This document shows positions 39,001-49,142 of a stretch of 64,000 bases of DNA, piece by piece (within the stretch, counting starts at the first letter, position 1; every line of letters begins with the position of its first letter). The translations under genes and the position numbers were made by a program. The notes beneath the pieces were generated by a model that was given only the letters and a program-made list of their open reading frames with translations, did no database searches and was not told where the DNA came from. The stretch comes from Bacillota bacterium (GTDB taxonomy: Bacteria > Bacillota > Clostridia > Oscillospirales > Acutalibacteraceae), in assembly GCA_021769885.1 (NCBI GenBank), contig JAETSA010000003.1, positions 62,001-126,000 on the forward strand, written 5' to 3'.

Positions 39001-39023
39001 TTTGTAGTATATATACCGTTTGG

Positions 39024-40217
39024 TTATATGTTTTCCGTCTTTCGCCAAACCATTTTGTTGACAACGCCGGTGTAGGACTGAATGATTTTTACAACCTTTG
39101 TCGATACAATTTCATCGGTGTAATCGGGCACGGGGATGCCGAAATTGCCGTTTTCGTTCATCTCCACAGCGACATCAATCGCTTGTAACAGGGATTTCTC
39201 ATCGATTCCTGCCAACACGAAGCACGCCTTGTCGAGTGCTTCGGGGCGTTCCGTCGAAGTACGGATACACACAGCAGGGAACGGATGCCCTACGGAAGTG
39301 AAAAAGCTGGATTCCTCGGGCAATGTGCCGCTGTCGGATACAACCGCAAACGCGTGCATTTGCAGGCAGTTGTAATCGTGGAAGCCCAACGGCTCATGCT
39401 GAATCACGCGAGGGTCAAGCTCGAAGCCACTTTCCTGCAAACGCTTTTTAGAGCGCGGATGACAGGAATACAAAATCGGCATATCGTATTTTTCAGCCGT
39501 TTTGTTAATCGCACGGAATAAGGAAAGAAAATTCTTTTCCGTATCTATGTTTTCCTCACGGTGCGCGGAAAGCAAGATGTATTTCCCCTTTTCGAGCCCC
39601 AAGCGCGTGTGAATATCAGACTTTTCAATGTCGGGCAGATTTTTGCGGAGTACCTCCGCCATCGGCGAACCTGTGACATAGGTACGCTCTTTCGGCAGTC
39701 CGCATTCGTGTAAGTAGCGGCGTGCGTGCTCGGAATACGCCATATTGACGTCGGAAATAATATCCACAATGCGGCGGTTCGTTTCCTCGGGCAGACACTC
39801 ATCCTTACAGCGGTTTCCCGCCTCCATATGGAAAATCGGAATGTGCAGACGCTTTGCCGCAATCGCCGACAGACAGGAATTGGTATCGCCCAAAATCAGC
39901 AGTGCGTCGGGCTTTACGGTATGCATCAGCTTGTAAGATGCATTAATAATGTTGCCGACCGTCGCGCCGAGATCGTCACCCACGGCATCCATATAGACCT
40001 CCGGCTCTTTGAGTTTCAAGTCCTTGAAAAAGACGCCGTTTAAATTATAGTCATAATTCTGACCTGTATGTGCCAAAATGCAGTCAAAATACTGACGGCA
40101 CTTTTGAATGACCGCCGCCAGGCGAATGATTTCGGGACGTGTGCCGACAATAATCAACAGCTTTAATTTCCCGTTGTTCTGAAAAGCAATATCGGAATAA
40201 TCCGTTTTCATTTCCAT
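39024..40217 (-). CDS. non-hydrolysing UDP-N-acetylglucosamine 2-epimerase, CapG/WecB type
   Basis: KLLIIVGTRPEIIRLAAVIQKCRQYFDCILAHTGQNYDYNLNGVFFKDL...LLILGDTNSCLSAIAAKRLHIPIFHMEAGNRC. Confidence 0.95.
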   Translation of the reverse strand: MEMKTDYSDIAFQNNGKLKLLIIVGTRPEIIRLAAVIQKCRQYFDCILAHTGQNYDYNLNGVFFKDLKLKEPEVYMDAVGDDLGATVGNIINASYKLMHTVKPDALLILGDTNSCLSAIAAKRLHIPIFHMEAGNRCKDECLPEETNRRIVDIISDVNMAYSEHARRYLHECGLPKERTYVTGSPMAEVLRKNLPDIEKSDIHTRLGLEKGKYILLSAHREENIDTEKNFLSLFRAINKTAEKYDMPILYSCHPRSKKRLQESGFELDPRVIQHEPLGFHDYNCLQMHAFAVVSDSGTLPEESSFFTSVGHPFPAVCIRTSTERPEALDKACFVLAGIDEKSLLQAIDVAVEMNENGNFGIPVPDYTDEIVSTKVVKIIQSYTGVVNKMVWRKTENI

Positions 40218-40232
40218 AAGGTGATTCTCCTT

Positions 40233-40724
40233 TTAACTAACCGTATTTGCCGCCGCTTTACGGGCTTTATACAGGCGCACTGCGCCGAAAATCAGCAGTG
40301 CAACCGCCGTTGCCGCCGCCGCGCCGCAAAAATCCAAAAGCACATCCTGCACCTTCGGTCCGCGTCCTGACAAAATCTGAATCGACTCGTCCGCCACGGC
40401 GACCGCAAGTGCACAAGACAGCACATTCCAAACCGCCTGCGGCAGAGCACTTTTTTGAAGTGCCCAAAGAAACAGCAAAGAAAGCTCCAGCCCCAGTGCG
40501 AAAAACTCCACCGCGTGCGCGGCCTTGCGCACGTGCGAAACAAACGCGCGCCAATCCGCAGGCTTTTCATATTCCTCTTTGGGCTTTCCGCCTATCGTTT
40601 CCGCCACTTTTGCGGACTGCTCGTTCGACGCTTTGACGGGCTGTGCGGAATTATGAAAAATGAAGCCGACCGTCAAAAGAATCAGCAGCAGGCAAACACC
40701 TTGTTTTACGTACTTGCGCATCAT
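40233..40724 (-). CDS. VanZ-family membrane protein
   Basis: VGFIFHNSAQPVKASNEQSAKVAE...RKAAHAVEFFALGLELSLLF...VADESIQILSGRGPKVQDVLLDFCGA. Confidence 0.9.
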   Translation of the reverse strand: MMRKYVKQGVCLLLILLTVGFIFHNSAQPVKASNEQSAKVAETIGGKPKEEYEKPADWRAFVSHVRKAAHAVEFFALGLELSLLFLWALQKSALPQAVWNVLSCALAVAVADESIQILSGRGPKVQDVLLDFCGAAAATAVALLIFGAVRLYKARKAAANTVS

Positions 40725-41869
40725 TATACATCCAATTGAAAGGTGTCGGGATGCTGTGGGTCAAAGCACTCGTTGCACCACATAAAGGTCACCATATCTC
40801 GGTCGCCGAGGTTTTCGATGTTGTGGGTATAGCCGACGGGGATATCCACAACTTCTAATTTATCGTCCGACACAAAGTATTCGTACACCTCGGATGTACC
40901 GAGTTTTCGGAAGCGAATCACGCCTTCACCGCTGACCACCAAAAACTTTTCATTTTTGGTATGATGCCAGTGGTTGCCCTTGGTGATACCCGGCTTTGAA
41001 ATATTGACGGAAAACTGCCCGTTTCCTACGGTGCGCAGAATTTCCGTAAACGAACCGCGTGCGTCCGTATGCATTTCCAACGGATACGCAAAGCCGTCTG
41101 TCGGCAAATAGGAAAGATAGGTGCTGTAAAGCTTTTTGGAAAGACTGCCCTCGGTCATATCCGGCACATAGTGATTCTCTCGGCTTTCTTTGAATGCATA
41201 CAGCAAATCGGCAATCTCGCCGAGCAGCGCGTGATGCTCCACCGGCACACGGCAATAGTCGCCGTCACGCGTTTCCTTTCCGCTGAGCGCGGCGAGCAAT
41301 TCCGCGACCACATCGTCAATATAGACAAGCGTCATCGGATGATTGCGGTCGTTCACCGTAATGGGCAGACCGTTCGCAATATTATGGCAAAAGGTCGCTA
41401 CGGCACTGTTGTAATTGGGTCTGCACCATTTGCCGAACACATTCGGGAAACGGTACACAAGTACCTTTGCACCTGTTTCCTTTGCATAGCGGAAAAACAG
41501 CTCTTCCCCCGCACGCTTGCTTTCGCCGTAAGGATTCTGAAGGGAAGCCTGTGTAGAGGAAGAAAGCATTACAGGGCAGGTGTTGCCGTGGGCTTTCAGT
41601 GTATCTAAAAGCTGTGACGCAAAGCCGAAATTGCCCGCCATAAAATCCTTTGGATTTTCGGGTCGGTTCACCCCGGCAAGGTTGAACACAAAATCACAAT
41701 CGGCACAGTACGTATCCAAAAGTGCATGGTCCGTATCCACATCGAACGTGTAAATTGTCAAATCCGACGGGAGAACGGTGGTTTTATCTTTGCCGTCCCG
41801 AATATTTTGCAGTGCCGCGACCAAATTCTTGCCGATGAAGCCGCCCGCACCCGTAATTAAAACTTTCAT
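40724..41869 (-). CDS. capF: CapF-type bifunctional NAD-dependent reductase with C-terminal cupin domain
   Basis: MKVLITGAGGFIGKNLVAALQN...; cupin domain DARGSFTEILRTVGNGQFSVNISKPGITKGNHWHHTKNEKFLVVSGEG. Confidence 0.92.
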   Translation of the reverse strand: MKVLITGAGGFIGKNLVAALQNIRDGKDKTTVLPSDLTIYTFDVDTDHALLDTYCADCDFVFNLAGVNRPENPKDFMAGNFGFASQLLDTLKAHGNTCPVMLSSSTQASLQNPYGESKRAGEELFFRYAKETGAKVLVYRFPNVFGKWCRPNYNSAVATFCHNIANGLPITVNDRNHPMTLVYIDDVVAELLAALSGKETRDGDYCRVPVEHHALLGEIADLLYAFKESRENHYVPDMTEGSLSKKLYSTYLSYLPTDGFAYPLEMHTDARGSFTEILRTVGNGQFSVNISKPGITKGNHWHHTKNEKFLVVSGEGVIRFRKLGTSEVYEYFVSDDKLEVVDIPVGYTHNIENLGDRDMVTFMWCNECFDPQHPDTFQLDV

Positions 41870-41906
41870 CCCTTTTCCGATGCCTTTCTTCTTTCAGAAT
41901 CCTTAT

Positions 41907-42944
41907 TTATTTTTCCCAATTGGCAAGCTCATCCCGGATATAAGACAGGCTCAAAAGCTTTTCCTTGACCTGCGCAACGTTCAAAAGCTCTGTATTGTTG
42001 GAGTCAAACTCGTGCAAGGGATTGCGCTCCTTGTTGCCGTCTGTAAAGTATTTATCATAGTTTAAGTCGCGATTGTCCGCAGGTACACGGTAGAAGTCGC
42101 CGAGGTCAATCGCATTGGCGCACTCCTCATTGGTAAGCAGAGCCTCATACATTTTTTCACCGTGGCGGATACCGATTACGCGGATTTCCGCTGACGGATT
42201 AAAGATTTCCTTGACCGCCTGTGCCAGCACTTCAATCGTGCAGGCAGGCGCCTTCTGCACCAAAATATCGCCGCTCTTCCCGTTCTCGAAGGCGTAAAGC
42301 ACCAAGTCCACCGCCTCTTCCAAGGACATCACAAAGCGTGTCATTTGCGGCTCGGTAATGGTAATGGGCTTTCCGGCGCGGATTTGGTCAATCCACAGCG
42401 GTACAACAGAGCCGCGTGAGCAAAGCACGTTTCCGTAACGTGTGCAGCAGATTTTGGTCTTTTCGGGGGAAACGGTTCTCGATTTTGCCACGACAACCTT
42501 TTCCATCATCGCCTTCGAAGTACCCATTGCATTTACGGGGTATGCCGCTTTGTCCGTAGACAGGCAGATGACACACTTTACGCCCTCTTCAATGGCGGCA
42601 GTCAACACATTATCTGTACCGAACACATTGGTTTTCACCGCTTCGAGCGGGAAAAATTCGCAGGACGGCACCTGCTTTAATGCTGCCGCGTGGAAAATGT
42701 AATCCACACCGTGCATCGCATTTTTCACGGATGCCAAATCGCGCACATTGCCGATGTAGAAGCGCAGTTTGTCCGCCATTTCGGGATATTTCTGCTGAAA
42801 TTCGTGGCGCATATCGTCCTGTTTTTTCTCATCGCGGGAGAAAATGCGAATCTCGCCGATATCGGTTTTTAAAAACCGTTTCAGCACGGCATTGCCGAAA
42901 GATCCTGTACCGCCGGTGATGAGTAAAACCTTGTCCTTATACAT
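41907..42944 (-). CDS. capE: CapE-type UDP-GlcNAc 4,6-dehydratase/5-epimerase
   Basis: LLITGGTGSFGNAVLKRFLKTDIGEIRIFSRDEKKQDDMRHEFQ...HAAALKQVPSCEFFPLEAVKTNVFGTDNVL. Confidence 0.94.
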   Translation of the reverse strand: MYKDKVLLITGGTGSFGNAVLKRFLKTDIGEIRIFSRDEKKQDDMRHEFQQKYPEMADKLRFYIGNVRDLASVKNAMHGVDYIFHAAALKQVPSCEFFPLEAVKTNVFGTDNVLTAAIEEGVKCVICLSTDKAAYPVNAMGTSKAMMEKVVVAKSRTVSPEKTKICCTRYGNVLCSRGSVVPLWIDQIRAGKPITITEPQMTRFVMSLEEAVDLVLYAFENGKSGDILVQKAPACTIEVLAQAVKEIFNPSAEIRVIGIRHGEKMYEALLTNEECANAIDLGDFYRVPADNRDLNYDKYFTDGNKERNPLHEFDSNNTELLNVAQVKEKLLSLSYIRDELANWEK

Positions 42945-42962
42945 AGAGAACCATCCTTTATA

Positions 42963-44495
42963 TTATTTCTTGATTTTTTGCAGTATTTTTTTTGCCGTTC
43001 CGAAGAAAAGCTGTTTTTCGTAATTGTTCCAGCCGAAGCAATAAAGCAACACGCCGTACAGCCCGACCATTACGACACCGTTGACACCGAAGCGCCAAAT
43101 TGTGTGCGCCATCGGATTGAAATATTCGAGCAGCAAGCCTGCCGCAAGTGTCACGGCAAACCACGGAGACAGCTTTAAAAACGACTCCTTAAAGAATTTG
43201 CCCATATTGAGCTTTAATACACGCTTGTAAATCACTGCCATTAAAATTGTACGCACCATATATGCGACGAAAATAGACGCAGACGCACCGACAGCACCGA
43301 AGTATTTCGACAAAACCAACGACAGCACGACGTTGATGCCGCCCATAATCAGGAAAACGTAAGCCTGCAATTTGACTTTATTTTCCACAATCAGGGTCGT
43401 GTTGGCAATCTGCATCGGCAAATAGAAGAAGCTCGGAACAATCAACAGCACCGCACACCAATACGAAAGCGCGAAGTCCGATTTGCGCCAAACATCCACA
43501 ATAAACGACTGCCCGAGTGCAATAAAGCCAATCACCAAGAGCCCGATAATCATACACTGTATGCGCCCGATGCGAATCATCAGCGGCAAAAGCTGTTCGT
43601 CACGCTTGCCGTCGTGAATGATTTTGGAGATGCGCGGCATAAACATCCCGTTGATTGCGGTGGCAAAGGTGTAAACATAGCCTTCAATCGTGGTCGCAAG
43701 TCCGAACACCGCCACGCCGACAGAGCCTGTCGCCGATACGGCGGCGATGATGGACGGCGTAATGTTGAAAATCAGCCGCTGTGCAAGACTGCCGACCGTT
43801 GTCCACATAGAAAATCCGAAAATTTCTTTGAGCAGACCTTTGTCGGAATAGCGGAAATTGATTTTAACCGCTGTCTTACGGCGGATGACAATCCATTTTA
43901 AAAGAATGGTCAAAAGCCCCGAAATCGCATTGACGGTCACCAGCGCATATACGCCTCTGCCGCACAGGAGAGCAATCACCATAGCGACTACGATGAACAG
44001 CTTGTGGAACATATCGCACAGCTTCATTTCCGAGAACCGCTCATATGAGGTTAAAATCCCGTTTAAATTGGTGAACGGAAACGAGCAGACGCTGAAAAAT
44101 CCAACGATGATATATAAAACCTTGAAAATTTCCAGCTCGCCGGGGTTCAGTTTTGTGTAAATGGTGTCAATCAGGAAAAACACCACAACCAGCACCGTGC
44201 AAATGATTGCGTCAATCGACAAATACAGCTTATAAACCACGCCCAGGAAATTGTTGACCGCCTGCTGATTTCCCTCGGCATTGTATTTCGACACGAACCG
44301 CGACACCGCCGCGCCCATCCCGAAATCCATTACGAACAAGGTAATGAGGGAATTTGCTAAGGTAAAAAGCCCGTAGTTGCTTTGCCCGATTTTGGAAATC
44401 ATCCACGGGGTATACAAAAGCCCCGCAAGCATATTAAAGGCGATGGCTACATAGGAAAACACCGCGCCGAGCTTGATTTGCTTAGAACTGTTCAA
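42963..44495 (-). CDS. Wzx-type oligosaccharide flippase
   Basis: 510 aa, about 12-14 TM, LGAVFSYVAIAFNMLAGLLYTPWMISKIGQSNYGLFTLANSL. Confidence 0.92.
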   Translation of the reverse strand: MNSSKQIKLGAVFSYVAIAFNMLAGLLYTPWMISKIGQSNYGLFTLANSLITLFVMDFGMGAAVSRFVSKYNAEGNQQAVNNFLGVVYKLYLSIDAIICTVLVVVFFLIDTIYTKLNPGELEIFKVLYIIVGFFSVCSFPFTNLNGILTSYERFSEMKLCDMFHKLFIVVAMVIALLCGRGVYALVTVNAISGLLTILLKWIVIRRKTAVKINFRYSDKGLLKEIFGFSMWTTVGSLAQRLIFNITPSIIAAVSATGSVGVAVFGLATTIEGYVYTFATAINGMFMPRISKIIHDGKRDEQLLPLMIRIGRIQCMIIGLLVIGFIALGQSFIVDVWRKSDFALSYWCAVLLIVPSFFYLPMQIANTTLIVENKVKLQAYVFLIMGGINVVLSLVLSKYFGAVGASASIFVAYMVRTILMAVIYKRVLKLNMGKFFKESFLKLSPWFAVTLAAGLLLEYFNPMAHTIWRFGVNGVVMVGLYGVLLYCFGWNNYEKQLFFGTAKKILQKIKK

Positions 44496-44506
44496 TCCAT
44501 TGTTAC

Positions 44507-45487
44507 CTACTTTCTGAAAAGAATGCGCCGCAACACGCGTTTTACACGTCCGTAAAAGCGTTTGAGCGGATGCGGATAGGCGTATTTTGCATCCACAGCA
44601 TTGTCATATTTTACATCTGCCATAACAAAGTTTGGATGCTTCAGCGGAATATCAATAGACTCTGTCGGCATAAAATGCAACATACCTTTTTTCCAAATTC
44701 CGTCACAGTCAAACTGTGCATGGGAGGAATAATTTCCTACCCCTATATTCTGAATCAAATTCACTCTAGGAACAATAGACAAATAGCTTTGTGTCCTTTT
44801 CAGATATCCAAACTGAAAATCCCAATAAGATATTTTTTCTCCCTGCTGAAGCCTTTGCGCCGTTTTCAAGAAACGCGCAATCATCGGTTTTCTTGCACGT
44901 TTGTACGTAATCTGTTCCATCAATAATCTCTGTATATATTCAGACTGGATTCCGGATACGAAATAATCGTATTTATCCCACACTCTCTTCCATGTGCCCC
45001 AGCCCCATATAGCTCCTGTTTTTGTAAAGCAATAGCTGTAACCTCCACAGTCCCATTCTTTCATATGATTAAGACCGCTTACCATACATATACGCTCGTC
45101 ATTTTTATATCTTTCAAGTAGTTCTGCCATATATGGAAAGAAACTATCGTGCGGTACACAATCGTCCTCCAAAATAACCAAGCGATCTACGGTTTCAAAC
45201 GCCCAAGTAATTGCTGACTGTGGGCGCATACCGCAACCCATATTGCTTTCTGAGTAGTTCTTGTATACTTCACATTCCCAATCAATATCTTCTGCGATTT
45301 TTTTGCATTCTTCTATTCTCTGCGCATCCTCCGGGTGATCTGCACGCGCGCCGTCACAGGCTAAAAACAATTTGGAAGGACGTGCTTCCTTGACTTTACG
45401 AAATACCTCTTTAAACGTGTCCGGTCTTGTAAAAAATATAAGCAATACGGGCAAATCAATTCCCACAGGCTTTAAATCGTTTGTCAT
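44507..45487 (-). CDS. glycosyltransferase (GT2/GNT-I-like fold)
   Basis: LPVLLIFFTRPDTFKEVFRKVKEARPSKLFLACDGARADHPED...RLVILEDDCVPHDSFFPYMAELLERYKND. Confidence 0.85.
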   Translation of the reverse strand: MTNDLKPVGIDLPVLLIFFTRPDTFKEVFRKVKEARPSKLFLACDGARADHPEDAQRIEECKKIAEDIDWECEVYKNYSESNMGCGMRPQSAITWAFETVDRLVILEDDCVPHDSFFPYMAELLERYKNDERICMVSGLNHMKEWDCGGYSYCFTKTGAIWGWGTWKRVWDKYDYFVSGIQSEYIQRLLMEQITYKRARKPMIARFLKTAQRLQQGEKISYWDFQFGYLKRTQSYLSIVPRVNLIQNIGVGNYSSHAQFDCDGIWKKGMLHFMPTESIDIPLKHPNFVMADVKYDNAVDAKYAYPHPLKRFYGRVKRVLRRILFRK

Positions 45488-45616
45488 CTTTCAATATCTC
45501 CTTTATCTGCGTAATTCTGCATAATAACATCCGAATTTAATTTTTTTGAAAACGTTTGCACGGTTTATTTGCAAATCACCTTGCCGCCAACCGGCATAAA
45601 TATACGTCTCGAAACC

Positions 45617-46714
45617 TCAAAGCAGGTGGGATTCCTGCCAAAAGAACACATACTGCGGGTGATTTTGCATCATCAAAGCAATCAGTGCACCTTCGCCGAG
45701 CAAAGTCACAATCCAACGGAAGCGTTTTTCCAAACACTGCAGCATACTGGGAATAGCAAGCATTAAAAACAACGCGTAATACTGCTGTACACGCATCATA
45801 GACTGGTCAACCACCGTCAGTGCCGTCAGCGCACCCGCCAGCAATACGGCATTCAGCTCTTTGCCGCGCTTGGGGTCGGCTGCCTGCACGCGTTTTGCAA
45901 ATATGACTGCCGCAACCGCCATCAAGGTCATCAGTACCAAATACACATACGGCGTGGATTCATAAACCTCGTCGCGTTCATACCCGAACATCTGCCCGAT
46001 GCGTAAAATAAACGGCGCGCCTGCGGTCAAAGTCACCGCCAAGGCTGCGAGTACAGCCGCAACATATTTCCAATTCACTTTGATTTTAGACAGGAAATAG
46101 AAAAAGGCAAATATAATCGAAGACTTATGTAAAATAAATGCCAATGCCGCAACGATTACAAATTTCACAAATTTCTTATCCTGAATCAGCGAATAGCCGA
46201 TAAACACAATCAGTGCGGTTGCTAAGGTTTGGCGAATACCGGTGACCGCATAAAAACCGGAGAACAGACAGGAAAACAGAATATAGCTGAACACCGCATC
46301 CTGCGAATGCTTGTAGACAAAATACCCAAGTGATATAAACAGAATCGCGGCGACAATCAGCAAATACACCTGATAGTTGTCGGTGAAGATGTGCACAAAT
46401 TTCACAAAAACTGCGTAGCCCGGGTCTTTATATAAGGTGTTTTCGGAAATATCTTCTACAGCCCTTCCCCGAAAATACACCTCAAAAAACGCATGGAAAA
46501 CCTTGCTCCAGGAATATGTACCGATGGCATTGAAGCTCCGCCGATAATTGAGTGTGTCCGCGCCGACAGAAAGCCCGCGCAGACCCGAAATCAGCGTCCA
46601 CTGAAAAGACGCAACCGTGCAGAATAATGCTTTTTTTCGCTTGTTGGGCTTGTAATAGACTAAAAATGCGCCCCATAATAAAATCAAGAAAATATTACAG
46701 AGATAAACTACCAT
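45617..46714 (-). CDS. EpsG-like polysaccharide polymerase (Wzy-like)
   Basis: 365 aa, multi-TM, TVASFQWTLISGLRGLSVGADTLNYRRSF...ISLGYFVYKHSQDAVFSYILF. Confidence 0.88.
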   Translation of the reverse strand: MVVYLCNIFLILLWGAFLVYYKPNKRKKALFCTVASFQWTLISGLRGLSVGADTLNYRRSFNAIGTYSWSKVFHAFFEVYFRGRAVEDISENTLYKDPGYAVFVKFVHIFTDNYQVYLLIVAAILFISLGYFVYKHSQDAVFSYILFSCLFSGFYAVTGIRQTLATALIVFIGYSLIQDKKFVKFVIVAALAFILHKSSIIFAFFYFLSKIKVNWKYVAAVLAALAVTLTAGAPFILRIGQMFGYERDEVYESTPYVYLVLMTLMAVAAVIFAKRVQAADPKRGKELNAVLLAGALTALTVVDQSMMRVQQYYALFLMLAIPSMLQCLEKRFRWIVTLLGEGALIALMMQNHPQYVFFWQESHLL

Positions 46715-46755
46715 AATCTATAAAACTCCTGCGTGAAAACCTCGCTTTTAAACGC

Positions 46756-47799
46756 TTAATAGAATCTGCGAAGCACTTTGACCTTTTCCGAAAGCTTGAT
46801 AAAGATTGCTGAAAATGCAAGTGTCAAGCCAAAAATCGAGAGGAAATACAAAATTGAATTTGTCACAAAAACCGTATCGGACAAATACAAATCAAACAGC
46901 GACAGGAAAACCCGCTGGCTTAAAAACAGCAGTAAGCTCAACCGGCGCATCCAAATATACATCTGCGGATGCGTGCTCGGAAGCTGTACCGTCAATATCC
47001 AGCCGAACAGGCACACACTGAGCGGTACTAAAAACAGTTTTGTGTCTACACCGTTTGAGGACCATTTTAAATAGCTTTGCACAACGGTTTCCCCTGCCAT
47101 ACATACAAAAAACACCGCGCTGTATAAAAGCATCCGCCGACCGCGAATTTCTTTTTGATATACGGAAAATGCCGCGCCGAGTGCTACGAACAGGAAGCCA
47201 AACAGCAAGCCGTTTTTAATGGAATCGAAAAAGGAGAAATATACCTCGAACACCGTTCGAAGCACGGGGATGTGCTTCGTCAGCCCGTAATAGGAACTGC
47301 CCAAGCACGCAAAACCGTAAAACGGCAATGCAATCAGAATGATTATTTTTAGAGAAAGCTTTTTATGCAACAAATATACTGCCGCTGACGCAACAATCAA
47401 AGCGGGCAAAAACCAAATCGTGCTGTAACTGCCTTCAAAGAAAAACCGCTTAACATACTGCAAAACATCCGTTACCGTACAGCCGTTTTTCAGCCAATCC
47501 CGCAGTACAAACGGAAAATACACGGCAGACCAAAGCAGATACATAGAAATCAAACGCTTGATATATTTTTTAAAATACGATGATTTTTCCGCCGATTGCA
47601 GGGTGTTCAGCTTTGTAAACAGCAAAAACCCGCTTGTCATAAAAAAGAACGGTACGGCTACAACGGTTATAATATTTCGGAAACCGAAGTTCAGCACACT
47701 GCTGTAGGAAGAAAACGGCGCGGTGTGCAGAATAATAATCAAAATTGCGCAAACAAATTTCGCTGCATCTAAGGAACGGTACTGCTTACGATTTTCCAT
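46756..47799 (-). CDS. acyltransferase family 3 membrane protein
   Basis: YRSLDAAKFVCAILIIILHTAPFSSYSS..., about 10 TM. Confidence 0.88.
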   Translation of the reverse strand: MENRKQYRSLDAAKFVCAILIIILHTAPFSSYSSVLNFGFRNIITVVAVPFFFMTSGFLLFTKLNTLQSAEKSSYFKKYIKRLISMYLLWSAVYFPFVLRDWLKNGCTVTDVLQYVKRFFFEGSYSTIWFLPALIVASAAVYLLHKKLSLKIIILIALPFYGFACLGSSYYGLTKHIPVLRTVFEVYFSFFDSIKNGLLFGFLFVALGAAFSVYQKEIRGRRMLLYSAVFFVCMAGETVVQSYLKWSSNGVDTKLFLVPLSVCLFGWILTVQLPSTHPQMYIWMRRLSLLLFLSQRVFLSLFDLYLSDTVFVTNSILYFLSIFGLTLAFSAIFIKLSEKVKVLRRFY

Positions 47800-49045
47800 A
47801 AAGCACCTCTTTATAAACCTCTACCATCTCACGCGGATTGCGGTCGCGGTCGTGACGGGTGTTTGCGAGTGCGATTGTCTTTTCGGAAAAGCTTTTTGCA
47901 AGCGCGTCATCTTCGAAAAGCTCCATAATTCGCAATGCCAATTGCGGATATTCGGGGAAATCATATGTAAAGCCGTTCACCTTGTCCGTCAGCAAATCCG
48001 TCATCCCGCCGCGGTACGCGCAAACAGACGGCGTACCGACCATCATCGCTTCACATAAGGTTGCCGAAGCCCCCTCAATCGCGGACGGCACCACGCAGAC
48101 ATTGGCAGTGCGCAAATGCGCGGCGACCTCTTCGGGCGGTATTTTGCCTGTAAAGGTCACATTCTTGTCAAGGTCATGCTCGTGCATCATACGTTCAATA
48201 TACCGAATGTAACTCGGCGGATTGACAATACGCCCGTTTTGGGCACTGCCGCCGGGCACAAACAAGTGCACATCGGGATATTTTTGCTTGACGATTGCCA
48301 ACGCCTGCATCAAAATATGCAAGCCCTTTAAGGAATACAGTGCCGCGCCTGTCATAATTGTGTGGCGCTGCATCGTATCGGGCGACCATTTTTCGCTTTC
48401 ATAAAATGCGTCGCGCAAATTGTAGTTGCAACGGAAATATTTTAAATCAGGATTCACCGAGAGCATCGTGGATTTGTCCCAATCGGTGCGCCCCGTCACA
48501 TACTTGACGGATTTCAGCACCTTTTCCTCACGCTTTGCATTCATTTTATAAAGCCTTTTATAGAAAAACGGGATTTTCAGCTTCAATAAATCGCGCGCAG
48601 AGGACATTTTTAAAATCTGCCCAAGCGACAGTCCGCCGTAATATTCCTCGGAAATGCGGCGCAAAATGCCCTGAATGGTCAGCACGGTCGGAATTTCAGG
48701 GCAGGCTTGCAGCATCGCATAGCCCGGCGCGTACTCCGTGCCGTGAATGTGAATCAAATCAGGCTGAAAAATCGAAACTGCCTTTTTACAGTCCTCCACG
48801 GTTTTCGGATTGTCATACAGCAAACGCTTGCCGCCGCCGGGGAAGAGAAAATGCGTAATACCGTCCGCTTCTACCTGCTGAAAGGTATTGCCGCTGTAAT
48901 AGGTCATCACGCCGAGCTCCACATCCGAGGCTTCCGAAACACCGCGCGCCAAATCCAACAGCCAACCGCCGCTGGCACTTGAAGCTCTGCCGATTTTCTC
49001 CGCCACCGCAGGGAAAACCATATTTACAATCCATAAAACTCTCAT
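47786..49045 (-). CDS. glycosyltransferase family 4
   Basis: 419 aa, VPSAIEGASATLCEAMMVGTPSVCAYRGGMTDLLTDKVNGFTYDFPEYPQLALRI. Confidence 0.93.
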   Translation of the reverse strand: MRVLWIVNMVFPAVAEKIGRASSASGGWLLDLARGVSEASDVELGVMTYYSGNTFQQVEADGITHFLFPGGGKRLLYDNPKTVEDCKKAVSIFQPDLIHIHGTEYAPGYAMLQACPEIPTVLTIQGILRRISEEYYGGLSLGQILKMSSARDLLKLKIPFFYKRLYKMNAKREEKVLKSVKYVTGRTDWDKSTMLSVNPDLKYFRCNYNLRDAFYESEKWSPDTMQRHTIMTGAALYSLKGLHILMQALAIVKQKYPDVHLFVPGGSAQNGRIVNPPSYIRYIERMMHEHDLDKNVTFTGKIPPEEVAAHLRTANVCVVPSAIEGASATLCEAMMVGTPSVCAYRGGMTDLLTDKVNGFTYDFPEYPQLALRIMELFEDDALAKSFSEKTIALANTRHDRDRNPREMVEVYKEVLYGKS

Positions 49046-49142
49046 TGCCTGACCCCTTCAAAGGATTCTGTTCCTTTTAGTATACGCCATCTTACAAAAA
49101 ATCGCAAGTGGCAGAACAAACCGCTGTCTATCGGGTAAAACC

